NCBI GenBank assembly: GCA_018907035.1
Contig: JACCIC010000207.1
Location: forward strand, 672,501 to 736,500
Source: Sycobia sp. Sy_11
Lineage: Eukaryota > Arthropoda > Insecta > Hymenoptera > Epichrysomallidae
Direction of reading: 5' to 3'
Length of the DNA stretch: 64,000 nt
Shown: piece after piece, positions 23,211 to 35,187 of the stretch
How the letters are laid out: each line of letters begins with the position of its first letter
Position numbering within the stretch: the stretch's first letter is position 1
Program-made: the position numbers and the translations under genes
Notes under the pieces: generated by a model
Seen by the model: only the letters and a program-made list of their open reading frames with translations
Database searches by the model: none
What the model was told of the DNA's origin: nothing

Positions 23211-24447
23211 GGAGGTGAATTTAGTTTCCAAAATTAGTTTAGTTTTTTAACGGAAAAAGGACATTTATGATGGAAAATATATACATGTTAGTTGAATCAA
23301 AATATTTTCCGTCATTTTCTAATACTTTTTCCCATCTTTCTGGTAATATGACGATACCGTGGCGAAATAACGATTTCGAGGCGATCCAATCATCCACAAA
23401 TTCTCGTACTTGTTGAACATGTCGGAAGTGCGTATTAACGAGGTCCTATTGCATCGATTTGAATAGGTGGTCATCAGAAGGCGTTATGTCTGGTGAGTAC
23501 GCTAGGTGCGACCACACTTCTCATTCGACTTACCACAGGGTGTTTTGATGGCTTTCTTAACATGTAGCCAAGAGTTGTCATGGAAGAGAATGAGTTTGCG
23601 CCTATAGCTCGCGATTGCTGATCTATTGTTGATCAATTTCTGTTGAAAATCATTCAGATGGCATTTATATACTTCGACAGTGACGGCTTCATTTGGTCTT
23701 AGCAGCTCGCAGTACAGCACACCCTATCGATACCACGGAATTTACAGAAATATCTTTTAGCCGTAGATATTCGTTTCAGTGATGATTTGGACGGTGGGTC
23801 TGGGTGCAGCCATGACTTTTGAAGCTTAAGATTATTATAGCAGATAGACTTTTAAACACCAGTCATAATACGCCACAGAAAAGTTTTCTTTTTTGCCTGG
23901 TAAGCAAAGACAGTGCGATGTTGTATCGATTCATAATGGCATTTTCGGTCAAATCGGTTGCCATATATTTTCCTTCTTTATGAATCTTTTCGATCGCATG
24001 TAAACGTTTGCTAACTACTCTGTCACTGATTCCTAACTTATTAGCAAGTACTTTCTGCGTTTTAACTGAGTTTTCTTCCAATAATGTTTGCAATTCACTA
24101 TTTTCAAACTTTTTCGGCTGTCCAGAACTTTCTTTGTCATTAACATCAGTAACGCCACTTCTAAATATCTGAAACCACACCATTCATGTTATAAGCAATG
24201 GAGCTTATTCGCCATAATATTCTTGCAGCATTCGATAAGTTTCTGCTACACTTTTTTTCAAATCAAAATAGTGCAAAAGGACATGAAAAATCGATTTATC
24301 ACGATTCATTTTTCACAGATCAAAGAGTTATAATGTTTACACAAATTATGGCGCAAAAAATAAGTACTAGATCCGACGCATTTGACATTTTGTGCTACTT
24401 ATATCGGTACCTAAACGTGTAGGTGGGAAACTAAGTTCGTCTCAGAA
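23211..24447 (-). mobile_element. mariner-like element, inactivated
   Basis: TA flanks at 23209-23210 and 24448-24449 with inverted ends sharing GAA(T/C)TTAGTTTCC give 1,237 bp, the usual mariner length. The best open part (24183-23863) matches the N-terminal DNA-binding region (WFQIFRSGVTDVNDKESSGQ, then LANKLGISDRVVSKRLHAI). Further fragments to 23502 (LILFHDNSW) contain the second catalytic Asp context. Frameshifts and stops are common. Confidence 0.85.
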
Positions 24448-24551
24448 TATTTTATTTTTGCGCTTTTTAATTGTACCGGTGTTGAAGTCGCGTTTATTTC
24501 TTCTTTGGTATTAGACTACGCTTTCAACGATTTGATATATATATTGTGATA

Positions 24552-24552
<1 letters not shown>

Positions 24553-24600
<48 letters not shown>
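24553..24600. repeat. (TA)n tract
   Basis: About 48 bp of TA repeats beside the next mariner relic. Confidence 0.95.
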
Positions 24601-24601
<1 letters not shown>

Positions 24602-25690
24602 TGCCGGCATCGTAAAAGTAGGCCCCTATTCTCTCAATTGCGACCTTGACCTTGTAAGATCATTTCTTCGTCAGCTATTTGGTATTGTGTAACAACGCGT
24701 GAGTAGTGCATTTCACGAAAATGGAACAAAACAATTTAGAGCAACGGTGTGCGATTAAATTTTGTGCGAAACTCGACAAAACTGCGACAAAAACTTATGA
24801 AAAAGTGTTTAAAGTGTATGGAAGTGATGTCTTGAATCGTAGTCAGATGCTTCGGTGGCATGCCGATTTTAGAAAAGGCCGTAAGAGTGTCAACGATGAC
24901 GCGCGGAGCGGAAGGACAGTTTAACTGCGAACCGACGCGAATGCGCAGCTCGTCTGCGTTCTTGTTCGTCAAGATCGGCGACTAACCATTCGAATATTGG
25001 CTGACAAGTTGAATATTAACTGGGAAACAGTTAGAAAGATTTTAACAGAAGATTTCACCATGAAAAAGCTGTGCGCGAAGATGGTATCGAAAAACCTTGC
25101 AGATGAGCAAAAAGCCGACCGAATGAACATCGCTCAAGAGGTTGTCTTGAGCAGGTTGAAAGTGATCCTAATCTTCTCGATCGAGTTATAACTGGTGATG
25201 AAAGGGGTGGTTCACAAAGAGTTTAAACCAATTGGACCAACCGTAAATCAAGTATTCTACTGCAATGTGCTCGAAAAATTATGAAACTGGGTGCTGAGAG
25301 TGCATCCAGAGATCGTGAAGACTTAGGTTCTGCATCACGACAATGCTCCTGTTCACAGTCCGTTCAGTTTCTCTTAGTTTTTGGAATCTAAAGGTATCGT
25401 AACGTTACTACAACGGCTCTATTCACCGAGCATGTCACCCTACGACTTTTTTCTATTTCGCCATTTGAAAAAATTCGTCAAAAGTTGACATTTACAATTC
25501 GTTGAAGACATCCAAGAATCTGTGACGAGGGTACTCGGAGAGGTCCCACAAGTAGTGTTCCAGAATTTTTACGAAATCTGGAAAACTTGCAGGAATAATG
25601 GTATAGATGTGGGAGAAGACTACTTTGAATGCAACCTTAGCGATGTATCTTAATGTTGAGAAACCGGTCCATGTAAATGATATAAGTTTG
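24601..25690 (+). mobile_element. mariner relic, second family, plus copy
   Basis: Starts MEQNNLEQRCAIKFC at 24721, with HADFRKGRKSVNDDARSGR, LADKLNINWETVRKILTED and ending near ITGDE. It then jumps to VVHKEFKPIGPTVNQVFY, so the stretch after the first catalytic Asp is deleted. LHHDNAPVHSPFSFS, SPSMSPYDFFLF and the C-terminal tail follow with stops. The same family lies on the minus strand at 26435-27215. Confidence 0.82.
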
Positions 25691-26397
25691 TATTAATCAA
25701 ATATGGACAAGTAGCTGGTAAATATTTGGACAATTTTTACTGTTCAAAAATTCATCAGTAATTAGAAATGGACAAAAGTTTTGTCAGTTCTTTTGTATTA
25801 TCATTATTAATTTAACAATTAACATTTCTTAATATTTATGTATTATTTAATATTTATTATTGTCCACTTCATGCTCTATTTTAATGAGCCATGGCCATTT
25901 TATTGAGCATTTTTAACTTTCAGAGGGTCCGGATTTTTAAAAATTAGGTCCTTTATTTTCTGTATAGAAAAGCGTATTGATGTCTCTAAATTTATTCAAA
26001 AGTCGTGTCCCTTATTTTTATCCTAATTCATCAGAAATTAAAAAAAAAGTAGAACAGAAAATATCTCAAACGGACTCTCAAATTATGTATCTATTCTATA
26101 ACCAGAATTCGGGTCAAATGCAGAATCATATAAATTGAGACTGTAAAATAACTAAGTAGAATAAATCAGATGTTGCCAAAAAAGACACGTCGAGATTCAA
26201 ACACAAGAGTCACAAATGGTTCCGGTACAAAACATTTGTTGTGAATTGTTTGTCACAAAATAAGTAGCCTGTAACAAACCCTTAAAGCAAAGGCCTCCGA
26301 ACTAAAAAATTGTCAAAAAGAAAAACAAGTAAGAAAAACACTCATGTTCAATATAAATGAAGAATATATCTAAAACCTATTTAATAATTCCAAAGAA

Positions 26398-26434
<37 letters not shown>
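25691..26434. other. AT-rich spacer with (CA)n(TA)n microsatellite
   Basis: No gene seen. A CA repeat followed by TA repeat occupies about 26399-26437 at the end of the next mariner copy. Confidence 0.6.
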
Positions 26435-26436
<2 letters not shown>

Positions 26437-27215
26437 CGAGGTCAGACACATAATTAATGCGACAAAATTCAAAAATCGTATATTTAAAAGTTAAGGTACA
26501 TCGCTACGATTCCCTTCAAAGTAGTCGCCCCCGCATCTATGCACTTATTCTAGCGAGTTTTCGAATTTTCGTAATAATTCTGGAACACTTCTTGCGGGAC
26601 CTTTCCGAGAACCCTCGTCACAGATTCTTGGTTGTATTCAACGGAATGTAAATGTTAATCTTTGACGAAATTTTTCAAATGCGAGAATAGACAAAAGTTG
26701 CAGGGTGATATGTCTAGTGAATAGGGCTGTTGTGTAACGTTGCGATACCTTTAGATGCCAACACTAAGAGAAACTGAACGCACTGTGACAGGGAACATTG
26801 TCGTGATGCAGAACCCAATCTTCGCAATCCTTGGACGCATTCTGAGTACCCTTCTTCGTAATTTTTCGAGCACATTGTGGTAGAATACTTGATTTATGGT
26901 TTTTCCAGGTGGAAAAAACTCTTTGTAAACCACATTTTTGCCGTGAACCACATCTGCTGTGCCTTCGCCACGGTTTGTACTTGAATTGGCCTTCCGCTCC
27001 GTGTCCCGTCTTTGACGCTCTCATGGTGTTTTTTATAAGTGGCATGCCGCCGAAGCATCTAATTACAACTCAGGGCATACACTTTAAGCACTTTTTCATA
27101 AGCTCTAAATTTTTCTGTTTCATTTTCGTGACATGCACTACTCGTGCGTTAATACAAAACACTAAACAGCCGACGAAGAAATGATCGTACAAGGGTCGTC
27201 AAGAACCTGAAGAAG
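26435..27215 (-). mobile_element. mariner relic, second family, deleted minus copy
   Basis: Minus strand: the start region (about 27140) is followed by RSGRP and then almost directly by NVVYKEFFPPGKTINQVFYH and HHDNVPCHSAFSFS. The centre of the gene, including the first catalytic Asp, is gone. The right-hand breakpoint is close to that of the copy at 24601-25690. The 3' end at 26435 reads ACGAGGTCAGACACATAATT next to a TA run. Confidence 0.78.
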
Positions 27216-27249
27216 AAAATGTATAATACCGATGAAAACCGCACCTTGT

Positions 27250-28433
27250 CCCGTGTAGAAATTTATTCTCGAATCTAACTAGTATCAGGTGAGTTTTCCT
27301 TATCAAATGTTCGGACCCAGAAGGGAAATCTAGTCTGATCCTAGTTCCGATTTGTCCCACTTTTAATAGCATTTTTAATAGGGAACGAGTTTTTGGTAGG
27401 TATACCAAGCTAGAAACTGGACAAAATCTAGTCAGAAAATCTAGAAATTAAGCCAATAATAAATTATTCTAATTTTGTTTCCTCGATTAAGTGAATAATT
27501 TTTTGACTCTTTAGTATTTATTTATTTAAAATAAAAAAATATATTTACGTATTTAGGTGATGCATACCATTTAATTAGCATTCATAAATTATTTTCTATA
27601 TGACAATTACGTATTACGATTTACAATAACAATTAATAATTATTAATATATTTTTTATACACTAATTAGTGTAAATTTTAATGTTAAACACCTCTGCTGA
27701 ACATATAATATTTTATTCGATGAAAAAAATTCCGACCTCCGCTGAGTATCGAACACACGACCCTACGATTCGCAAGCTAACGCATTATTCACTATGCTAA
27801 AACGCAATATGCGATAACTATACTATATTTTGCATATGACCGTACAGCACTTAAGATAATATAATAATTTTATAAACACAAGATAAAACATACATAGGAA
27901 ATCAATTTTTTAAATTCTTTCCCATGTTGGAAAGATCTGCGGGTGTTTAAATACTATATATATAAATAATATCTAATTTTCGTACACATAGGGTCTTGAT
28001 TAGAAAAGACGTCGTTCTTTCCAATATTAGAAAAAGTTGAGGAAATCTAACTAGAATCAAAATAGAAAGTCTAACTATTTCCTGAATTCTCCTACTTGGC
28101 AGATTCCGCCTAGAAAAACGCCATTCTTTCTAAAATAGGAAGAAGTTAAGGAAATCTGACTAGATCGAAGATAGAAAGCCTGATAATTTCCTTAAGTTTT
28201 CTACTTGTAAAATTTTGACTAGTGAAAACACGTATTTCTTTCTAACATCAATAAAAGATAAGGAAATCTGAATAAATTCGAGAAAGTAATAATTAATATA
28301 AGACGATTATTAGATGATCGTAGGGAAATCTAACTCGGATCTGGCGAGTATTACCTACATGAGGAAATCATCAGTAATACTGACTAGGATCTAGCCCGAA
28401 CTAGGGATATGCCGAGTATATTTCTGCACGGGG
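27250..28433 (-). mobile_element. R1: non-coding TIR element, complete copy
   Basis: Ends are inverted: CCCGTGTAGAAAT at 27250 and its near complement ATTTCTGCACGGG ending at 28433. The interior has no long open frame. It repeats the motifs GGAAATCTA and TTTCT(A/T)..AAAA several times and contains a tRNA-like segment about 490 bp from the left end. Partial copies occur at 57690-58629 and 58755-59273. No clear target duplication. Strand is given by the tRNA-like part. Confidence 0.72.
27738..27812 (-). ncRNA. tRNA-like segment inside R1
   Basis: On the minus strand a box A-like TAGCATAGTGAATAATGCG (a D-arm with GCAT/ATGC stem) is followed about 45 nt later by a box B-like GTGTTCGATAC. In the copy at 57820-57898 the latter is GGGTTCGATAC, closer to the pol III consensus. 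Acceptor and T-stem pairing is imperfect, so it is not a functional tRNA gene. It could drive pol III transcription. Confidence 0.6.
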
Positions 28434-28888
28434 TGTTGGATACTTATCACAAATTTGGATATGACCATTCAAATGAGCTGATCTAATATTAATGGTTTAG
28501 CTGATCACTATGAGTTGATATTTGGAATAATTCAAGTCGCCACATACTGGCCGCTGGTTGAACTGACTGCTAAGAATGTTAATTGCGCAAAGTATCACTT
28601 TACTACGTGTACTGTATACGGAGTCGACGCCAAACGAACTTCATTATTCCCATCAAATTTTAACACGCCGCTTATAATGCATGCGAAATAGGATGATTTT
28701 TAATACAAAAAATCGCATATGTCTTACCAAATATAATATAGAAAATATATTAAAAAAACGTTTTGTCGTTATAAATTACTATGATATGATGATACGATGT
28801 AGTAAAATAAAATTATGTTATAAATTTAAAAATCAAGACAGATCGTTATCTACAAATATTATATAAATAAATGTATATGCGAGGGTAG

Positions 28889-28941
<53 letters not shown>

Positions 28942-28954
28942 GCATGCTATTGTT
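28434..28954. other. AT-rich spacer with TA tract
   Basis: Holds a small RTE-like fragment (ACTGGCCGCTGGTTGAACTG near 28550) and a (TA)n tract at 28891-28938. No gene. Confidence 0.5.
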
Positions 28955-29426
28955 AAAAAACACCTGAATTAAATTAATAAATATTTTTATCGGTCTTACA
29001 GTCTTTCTAATATCATATATTAGCCAAAATAATGACAGTCAGACTTTCCTTGTTTATATTTTTATTTATATTACCCCCGAAGAATCTGAAATAGAACTTG
29101 TTATTACAATAAATTATTGAATTGTACTTCTGTCGACTGCCCATATACAAATTAATAAATATTTTTTTATTGGTCTTACAGTCCAATCAATTTCAACCAA
29201 AAATAAAATAAAATAAAAGAAAAATAAAAAATAATAATAATAAAAAATAAAAATTAAAAATAAAAATTAAATTAAAAATTAAATTAAAATGATAATGACA
29301 GTCAGACTGTCCTTGTTTACATTCACCCCCGTAGACTAATCTGAAAATAAAATATTAGCTGAAAAAATTCTTTGTTAGTAAAGTGCAGTCTGACTGTCCC
29401 CAACACCCTTACCTAATTGAAGACTT

Positions 29427-29466
29427 GTCCAACGTTTCGAGCTCGCTACGGCTCCTCATCAGGGAC
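29427..29466 (-). ncRNA. Hammerhead ribozyme, PLE-A
   Basis: Minus strand order: GTCC (stem I), CTGATGA (29462-29456), G, GAGC, loop CGTAGCGA, GCTC (stem II), GAAA, CGTT, GGAC (stem I return). GAAA-CGTU gives the tiny ACGU stem III with cleavage expected after the last U, before GGAC. One extra G sits between CTGATGA and stem II. Penelope-like elements are known to carry minimal hammerheads in their pLTRs. It starts 101 nt after the ORF stop. Confidence 0.85.
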
Positions 29467-29567
29467 TAATCTAAACCTTATATTCTAATCTATATATACT
29501 CATCCCCACCACCAAATTTCGTAAATTAAATATAAATTCCCCCTCTACACAAATTGTCCAAAACCAA

Positions 29568-30317
29568 TCAATTTAATAAGGAATGATAAACACTGTCCAA
29601 TCTACCAGACTCTAACATTAAATTCACATTATTTCGATTCTTGGAAATGTGAATACTTTCAAGACTCTCCCGTTTATACTTATTATTAATACCATATTCC
29701 AAAATATCCACATTCACAAAATCAAAAGAATGTAAAAACTTTAAACAATGCTCTTTTAAACCAGAAGTAATATGTGAGCTACGTAAACTATATTTATGCT
29801 CATAAATTCTCTTTTTTAAATATCTACCTGTTTGTCCAATATAGTATTTATCACAATCCATGCAATTAATCTTGTAAACAACTCCTGATTTTAAGCATAA
29901 ATCATCCTTATCTTTGCAATTATTAAACAATCTACTTAAATTATTGCGATTTTTAAAGAAAATTTGAATGTTATATTTCCGAAAATTTCTTTTTATTCTT
30001 TCAGATAATCCTCGAACATATGGTAAGACAATAATTTTGCCTCCGTTAAAATCAATTCCTGCACTATGTCTTTTTTCGGTATTATAAATTTCAAACAATC
30101 TCTCAGCAATCAATCTATTAATAAATTGAATTGGATAGCCATTATTAATAAAAGTCTCTCTTACTATCTGTAAATTATTTTGTCTAAAATCTTTATGTGA
30201 CAATTTAATTGCTCTGTCAACGACACCTCTCAATGCTCCAATTTTGTTTCCGAATTGGTGGTGTGAATTAAAATCTAAAAACCTACCTGACCAAGTAGGC
30301 TTTCTGTACCAATTTAA
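29568..30317 (-). pseudogene. Penelope-like polyprotein C-terminus with GIY-YIG endonuclease
   Basis: 249 residues, open but 5'-truncated. The start is not native: LNWYRKPTWSGRFLDFNSHH is internal RT/linker sequence. VDRAIKLSH is the conserved linker. The GIY-YIG domain covers about residues 140-240: a CMDC pair, VVYKINC and KYYIGQTGR, then the candidate catalytic Arg in KKRIYEH and a downstream Glu in KRESLESI. Family members nick DNA to prime reverse transcription. An older relative lies at 62740-62937. Confidence 0.93.
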
Positions 30318-30445
30318 TACAATAAATTATATTAAAAATTAACAATAAAAATAAAATTTTTTCATAGTAATATAAAAATACAATGATAAATAAAATAAAA
30401 ATAATAAAAACAATATTCTATGTTAGTAAAGGACAACAGGTTGTT

Positions 30446-30929
30446 ATATTATTATTTATTATTATATAATAAATTTTAATTTTGACCTTTACATAATTTT
30501 CATATAAAGTTTATATTATACAATAATACATTATTATGTAATATTATTATATAATATTTATATTATTTATATAATAAAAAGTTAACTAATATAACCAAAT
30601 CTATACTTGATTCACTATCTATCAATTGCTCAGTATTTATTCACTATTTATCAATCACTATCTATCTTGATTCACTAAACCTAGCAATTGCAATACGCAT
30701 ATCGTGCAATATTTATAATATTTTGATAAATCGTATAATTCTTCTTTAAAATCTATCTGAAAAGAGAAATTAAAGACTATTTTGGATTCGGTCTTACTAC
30801 TGCGTGCAAATATCAGTATGACTTTTCCATTCAAACTTCCCGGGTTTATTGATTCGGACAAACATTTTTATTTTTAAGTAGATAGTACTATCAGAATTAT
30901 CTGTGTCAAATTCCACGCAATTATCTTCA
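30446..30929. other. AT-rich intronic spacer
   Basis: Short local repeats (CTATCTATC / TTCACTA around 30605-30680). No gene recognised. Confidence 0.5.
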
Positions 30930-31815
30930 TTTGTCATATAGTTACGGTTGTGTTTTGCGAACAAAGAAAAGTTGTCTCTTCGGTTTTTATAATGTCTGAA
31001 ATTATTCAAAGAAGTAGCATTAAATTTTGTACGCGATATGAAATATCGGCCGCCGAAACATTCAGAATTTTACCCTTGGTAAGAACTCAATGTCAAGAGC
31101 AAGTATTTTTGATTGATACAAATTGTTTAAAGAAAGTCAAGAACGCCTTGAAGATGACAACACTCAATTTTTTCAAAAAACAGCGTCGCGCGGAGGTCTG
31201 TGAAACGATGCTTTCGGACTACCAAAACAAGATGGAACGCATAATAACTGGAGATGGGACGTGGGACTAATCTTACCAACCAGAAATAACTGATCAATCG
31301 AGCGAATATCGTGCCAAAGAGAGCGGAGACCGAAAATATCACGCCAAAGTCGTTCAAAAATCAAGGTTATGCTCGCTGTTTTCTTCAATTATCGTGGTCT
31401 GGTGCATTATGAATTCCTTCCAATCCGGTAAACGGTTAACAAAGAATATTATTTGGTTTTTACATCACAATAATGCACCAGCTCACACTGAATTAATTTT
31501 ACGTGAATATTTCTAACCATCGTACTCGCGTGATTTAGAACCGTGTGATTTGTCGCTGTTCAACAAACTCAAAAAGGAACTTCGGGAGCACTTCAATTCG
31601 ATTGAAGAAATAAAAACCGAATCGAAGAAGGAACTGATGTCATCATATTCCGAAATATGAGTAAAAATAATGTTTTGAAAATTGGAAAATGCGTTGGCAT
31701 AGTTGCGTTGCATCCGAGGGGAATTATTTTGAAGGGGATGATTTAGATTTAGAAAAACAAATAAAGTTTTCAAAAGTTATAAATAAAGTCTTACTCATAT
31801 TTGTACAGAGCATTA
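30930..31815 (+). mobile_element. mariner relic, third family
   Basis: MSEIIQRSSIKFCTRYEIS at 30991 resembles a mariner N-terminus. Then RIITGDGTWD (first Asp motif), HHNNAPAHTELILREYF (second motif, Asp changed to Asn) and YSRDLEPCDLSLFNKLKKEL (third Asp motif). Much of the DNA-binding region is deleted and stops follow each block. It lies just 3' of a lipase exon, in the 20.8-kb intron. Confidence 0.82.
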
Positions 31816-32023
31816 TTGAAAATCTCCGTAATTTTCATATTTAGTATCAGTATTTCAGCCCTATATTACTAAGATGAGTCATCCAAACAAATCATAACTC
31901 CTTAATTGAAAGGCTGTCTCGCAATTAGCTATTAATTCTATAATAAAATACAAGAGAATATAATAGTTTTACACATTTGACTACACAATATGAAATGAAA
32001 CAAACTAATCATCGACGTATCAC

Positions 32024-32259
32024 CTTTTGCGGGTAGAGCGCCTTCCCCATGAAGCCGGCGACCTCGGCACCGAGACTGAACCCAACGACGTGCACCCTCC
32101 TCAGCTGAAAAGCTCCAATAGACTCGAGCCACCTTAGAGTGCTAGCAACGTGGGGCCCGACTACTCTCGTATTTCCCACGGCCTTCACGTACCAAGGCAT
32201 CGTTGCTAGTTTACTCCAGTCCACAAGAATTACGTTGAAGTTATTACGAAAGAGATAAG
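32024..32259 (-). CDS. Neutral lipase, exon with nucleophile Ser
   Basis: Begins inside an Ala codon (1+2 split) and reads YLFRNNFNVILVDWS, then VASTLRWLESIGAF, then the nucleophile elbow VHVVGFSLGAEVAGFMGK (G-x-S-x-G, Ser about residue 145). Acceptor CACTGTTTTAG at 32270-32260; donor AAG|GTGATA at 32023. Ends in phase 0, matching the exon at 11254 despite the 20,769-bp intron. VDWS with a following aromatic segment is the family's beta5-loop region. No disruption visible. Confidence 0.93.
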
Positions 32260-35038
32260 CTAAAACAGTGAGAGCAAATCCAGCAACATATTACGAATTG
32301 GAAAAAAAATAGTGGATTAAATTAAATAATGGGATAAGCAAGAATTTCTCATTTTATAGTGTTGTGCTTATATTTCCATTTAGAACTATTTCCATTGTGG
32401 TATACATTTTTCGTACATTTTTGAGATTTGTTAAATTTAATTGAATTTAAATGTTGATTGATTAATTTACTTTATTGATTAAATACTTAGCAAGGATAAA
32501 TATCATATTCTGCATATAATTATGCGTATATTACATTTAAATGAAAGAACATGTTACTGATTCAAACGACTATCTATATAGTTGAATAAATAATATAATA
32601 CAATAATAAATAATAAGTGCCAGTAATGCAAAAGAAAGATTAATGAAATCTTCTGATTCCCTCTAATAATTATATTTCTATTTAATTTTAATCATTTACT
32701 TTGAAATTGTAAATTTGAAAATTTTAAAGATATTCTATTTTCATAATACTTTTCTACATAAATATTCTGATGTTGTTTTTTAAGTAAATAGTTTTGTTTA
32801 TATTAATTATATAATGGTAAATGTCTTATTTTTATATGCAGTAACACTAGTTTAATAAGATGGAAATGAATGTAACAGTAGTTAATAATTTAAGTGTAAT
32901 AAGATACAAAAATATATTTTACAAAGATTTAGAAAATATAGTTTGTGTGGGCACACTCTAAGGAGGCTACATTCGAACTGAACTCCGAACTTCTCTGTAG
33001 TCGCTGTCCTTTTTCCAAAAGAGTATGCAATAAAACACAGGTAGTGAAACTGCATTCTCTATTTACTATATACTAGTTTATTATGGAACAGTCGTTGAAT
33101 ACCAACAGCTGAATACAATGAAATCTATGATACATCTTCTTAATCACGTTTACTTCAATGACCAATATTGAAATTCGCTTTATAAGAATGTGGTATTTTA
33201 AAAAAAGATTTTAGCCTAACTATTGACTCAAAACTTTCAAAGCCATATTGCTGCGTTATAACAAGAATTACTCATAGATAAATATACTCACTTTGAGTCC
33301 TTAAATATGAAAATTGGTCAAAAGGAACGTGAAAAAAAGTGAGAAGTAGCAGGAAGAAAGAGCGTCGGCGGCGAGCTGTGAACTTCATAGAGGTTTACCG
33401 CTGAATTGCTTACCGCTGATTATACTGCAATTTCTCGAAACTTTCAGATGGGTATTACGGCTTGCTGTCTTAGTCTTTTTCACATTTTGTGAAAATATCG
33501 TATTATGCGGGATTCGCGTTAAGTAATTGTTTTGCATTACTAACGGTGTGACATTTTCAGGAAAAGCGTTTTGAAACATTGAATATCTATTTGCAAAAAT
33601 AAATGTGTAAATACTGATATGCCAATATCTATAATAGAATATACTTTTTTGAATTATTGAGATAGCATAATTTTATCAATAAATACTACTAATCTAATAT
33701 GATCTGGTCATATGTTAAAACATAATTGTATAAATACAATTCTGATAAATACGTATTAAATTTTACAGATAGTAAATTCTGATAAAAATGTAGAGCAATA
33801 AAATATTCGACTTGAAAATAATAATTTTTCTTTCAATTAGATTTATCAATTTAACATTTAGTTTATTATTTATTTATTATATTCTGAGAACATTACAACG
33901 GTATAAGGTACCCTAAGTAACTATATAATTTTATAGATTTAATTATAAATATAATCTAACTAGAAGTATAATTTTACAAATCCAAATTATCCAAAAAAAT
34001 CCCATCATATTTTTAAGGGAATAAGAACAGATTCTTGTTTCAAATTATTTTAATCAATAGTGATTTTATAGCTAGTATTACTTCCATCAAAAAATATCAG
34101 ATATAGATAACAAAATTTCCTCAAGAAATTTCCCCAAGTAACGATCATCATAATGAATAATTATAGAAAACAAATGATTTTATTTATATCTAAAATAAGA
34201 GTGATAAATACAATTATAGACAACTAGAAGGTTCTCGCTGACCCGATATAACCGCTCACCTTCGTAAAACCAACAGTACTCGTAAATCGAATGATCTATA
34301 TGGTATACATGACAGTTCCCCTCTATATGTCATTACTATCTGAAAAGTGGAGTGCGAAAAACGATTGAGAGACAAAAGGAGAGCAGATTCGTTTCGACCA
34401 CGGCGATCGCAACTCAACGCCGTTACAAGAATTGTACATAGTTTCATATATCATAATTGTTCTTTATTGCTGATTATATTAATTTTATTTTCTAATATAT
34501 ATTAAAGTATATCAGTTTATTATAACGACGTAGTCATTTTATTTAATCAATTATCTAAAATTCATGTAAGAATAATAAAGCAGATTACAGGTACTTTACA
34601 ATTACGGTTAAGTCCCAGCAAATGTATTTTGCAAAATATTTATCAAATATTTATAAATTTTCCAAACATCAATAGGTAGATTTTTAACTTCTAAGCGTAT
34701 ATTCATAGAATTTGAACTTATTGAAATATAATTTATTATGTTCTGATTAGTCTAAAGTAATATAATTGAACCAGTCAATACCTCAAAAGGACTCTTTTAT
34801 ATAAGTAAATGCAAAAGTGCATCATTAGCATTAGTTCATACTATTAATTTACTATTATTAATACACCAGATCACATTTATATTATATTCACAGCTGGCTA
34901 GTCGGATATGAAAAGTATACAAATTGCATACACCCAATAAATCATTGGTATGAAGCAATTCGAATAATTCTGTCACATTCCTCATATCCGTAGTATACTG
35001 AATTTCTCAAACGGCATTTAATAGAAGTATTTACAAAC
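32260..35038. other. Lipase intron, AT-rich
   Basis: 2,779 bp between two lipase exons. Apart from a few random open frames I see nothing: no repeat family from this window and no coding homology. Confidence 0.6.
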
Positions 35039-35187
35039 CATTTTTTATACTAGCACCACTGATCCCAGGCGATCGTTCACTGTAACCGTGAATGTAAAAG
35101 ACCGTAGGATGACTAGAGTTGAAGTTGCTTTTTCGAAGACCGCATGAATTTCCAGGTTGAATCGTTTGGGGGATGGTCGGGTTCCTC
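35039..35187 (-). CDS. Neutral lipase, N-terminal domain exon
   Basis: Encodes RNPTIPQTIQPGN and FNSSHPTVFYIHGYSERS (the oxyanion-side HG motif, IHGY), ending SIKN with a split Ala codon. Acceptor CTTTTTGCAAG directly before 35187; donor G|GTTTGT at 35038. The first codon is completed by two bases of the exon at 37587, giving YTRRNPT, a segment typical of the family. FNSS is a possible glycosylation site. Confidence 0.9.

Larger units (their letters stand above)
29118..30318 (-). mobile_element. PLE-A: 5'-truncated Penelope-like retroelement
   Basis: Precisely bounded by a 12-bp duplication ACAATAAATTAT (29106-29117 and 30319-30330). On the minus strand: the end of the ORF with GIY-YIG endonuclease, a 101-nt spacer, a hammerhead ribozyme, then a pLTR-type tail with GGTCTTACAGTCC ending near 29118. 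The reverse transcriptase part is missing, as expected from 5' truncation during target-primed insertion. The endonuclease frame is intact. Confidence 0.92.
28955..30445. mobile_element. Penelope-like family B repeat, split by PLE-A
   Basis: 28955-29117 carries the family-B terminal block (ATCGGTCTTACAGTC, GACAGTCAGACT, GAATCTGAAATAGAAC). Family-B sequence resumes at 30331 (TCTATGTTAGTAAAGGACAAC near 30419-30436). The interruption is the PLE-A insertion, flanked by ACAATAAATTAT on both sides. Confidence 0.75.
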
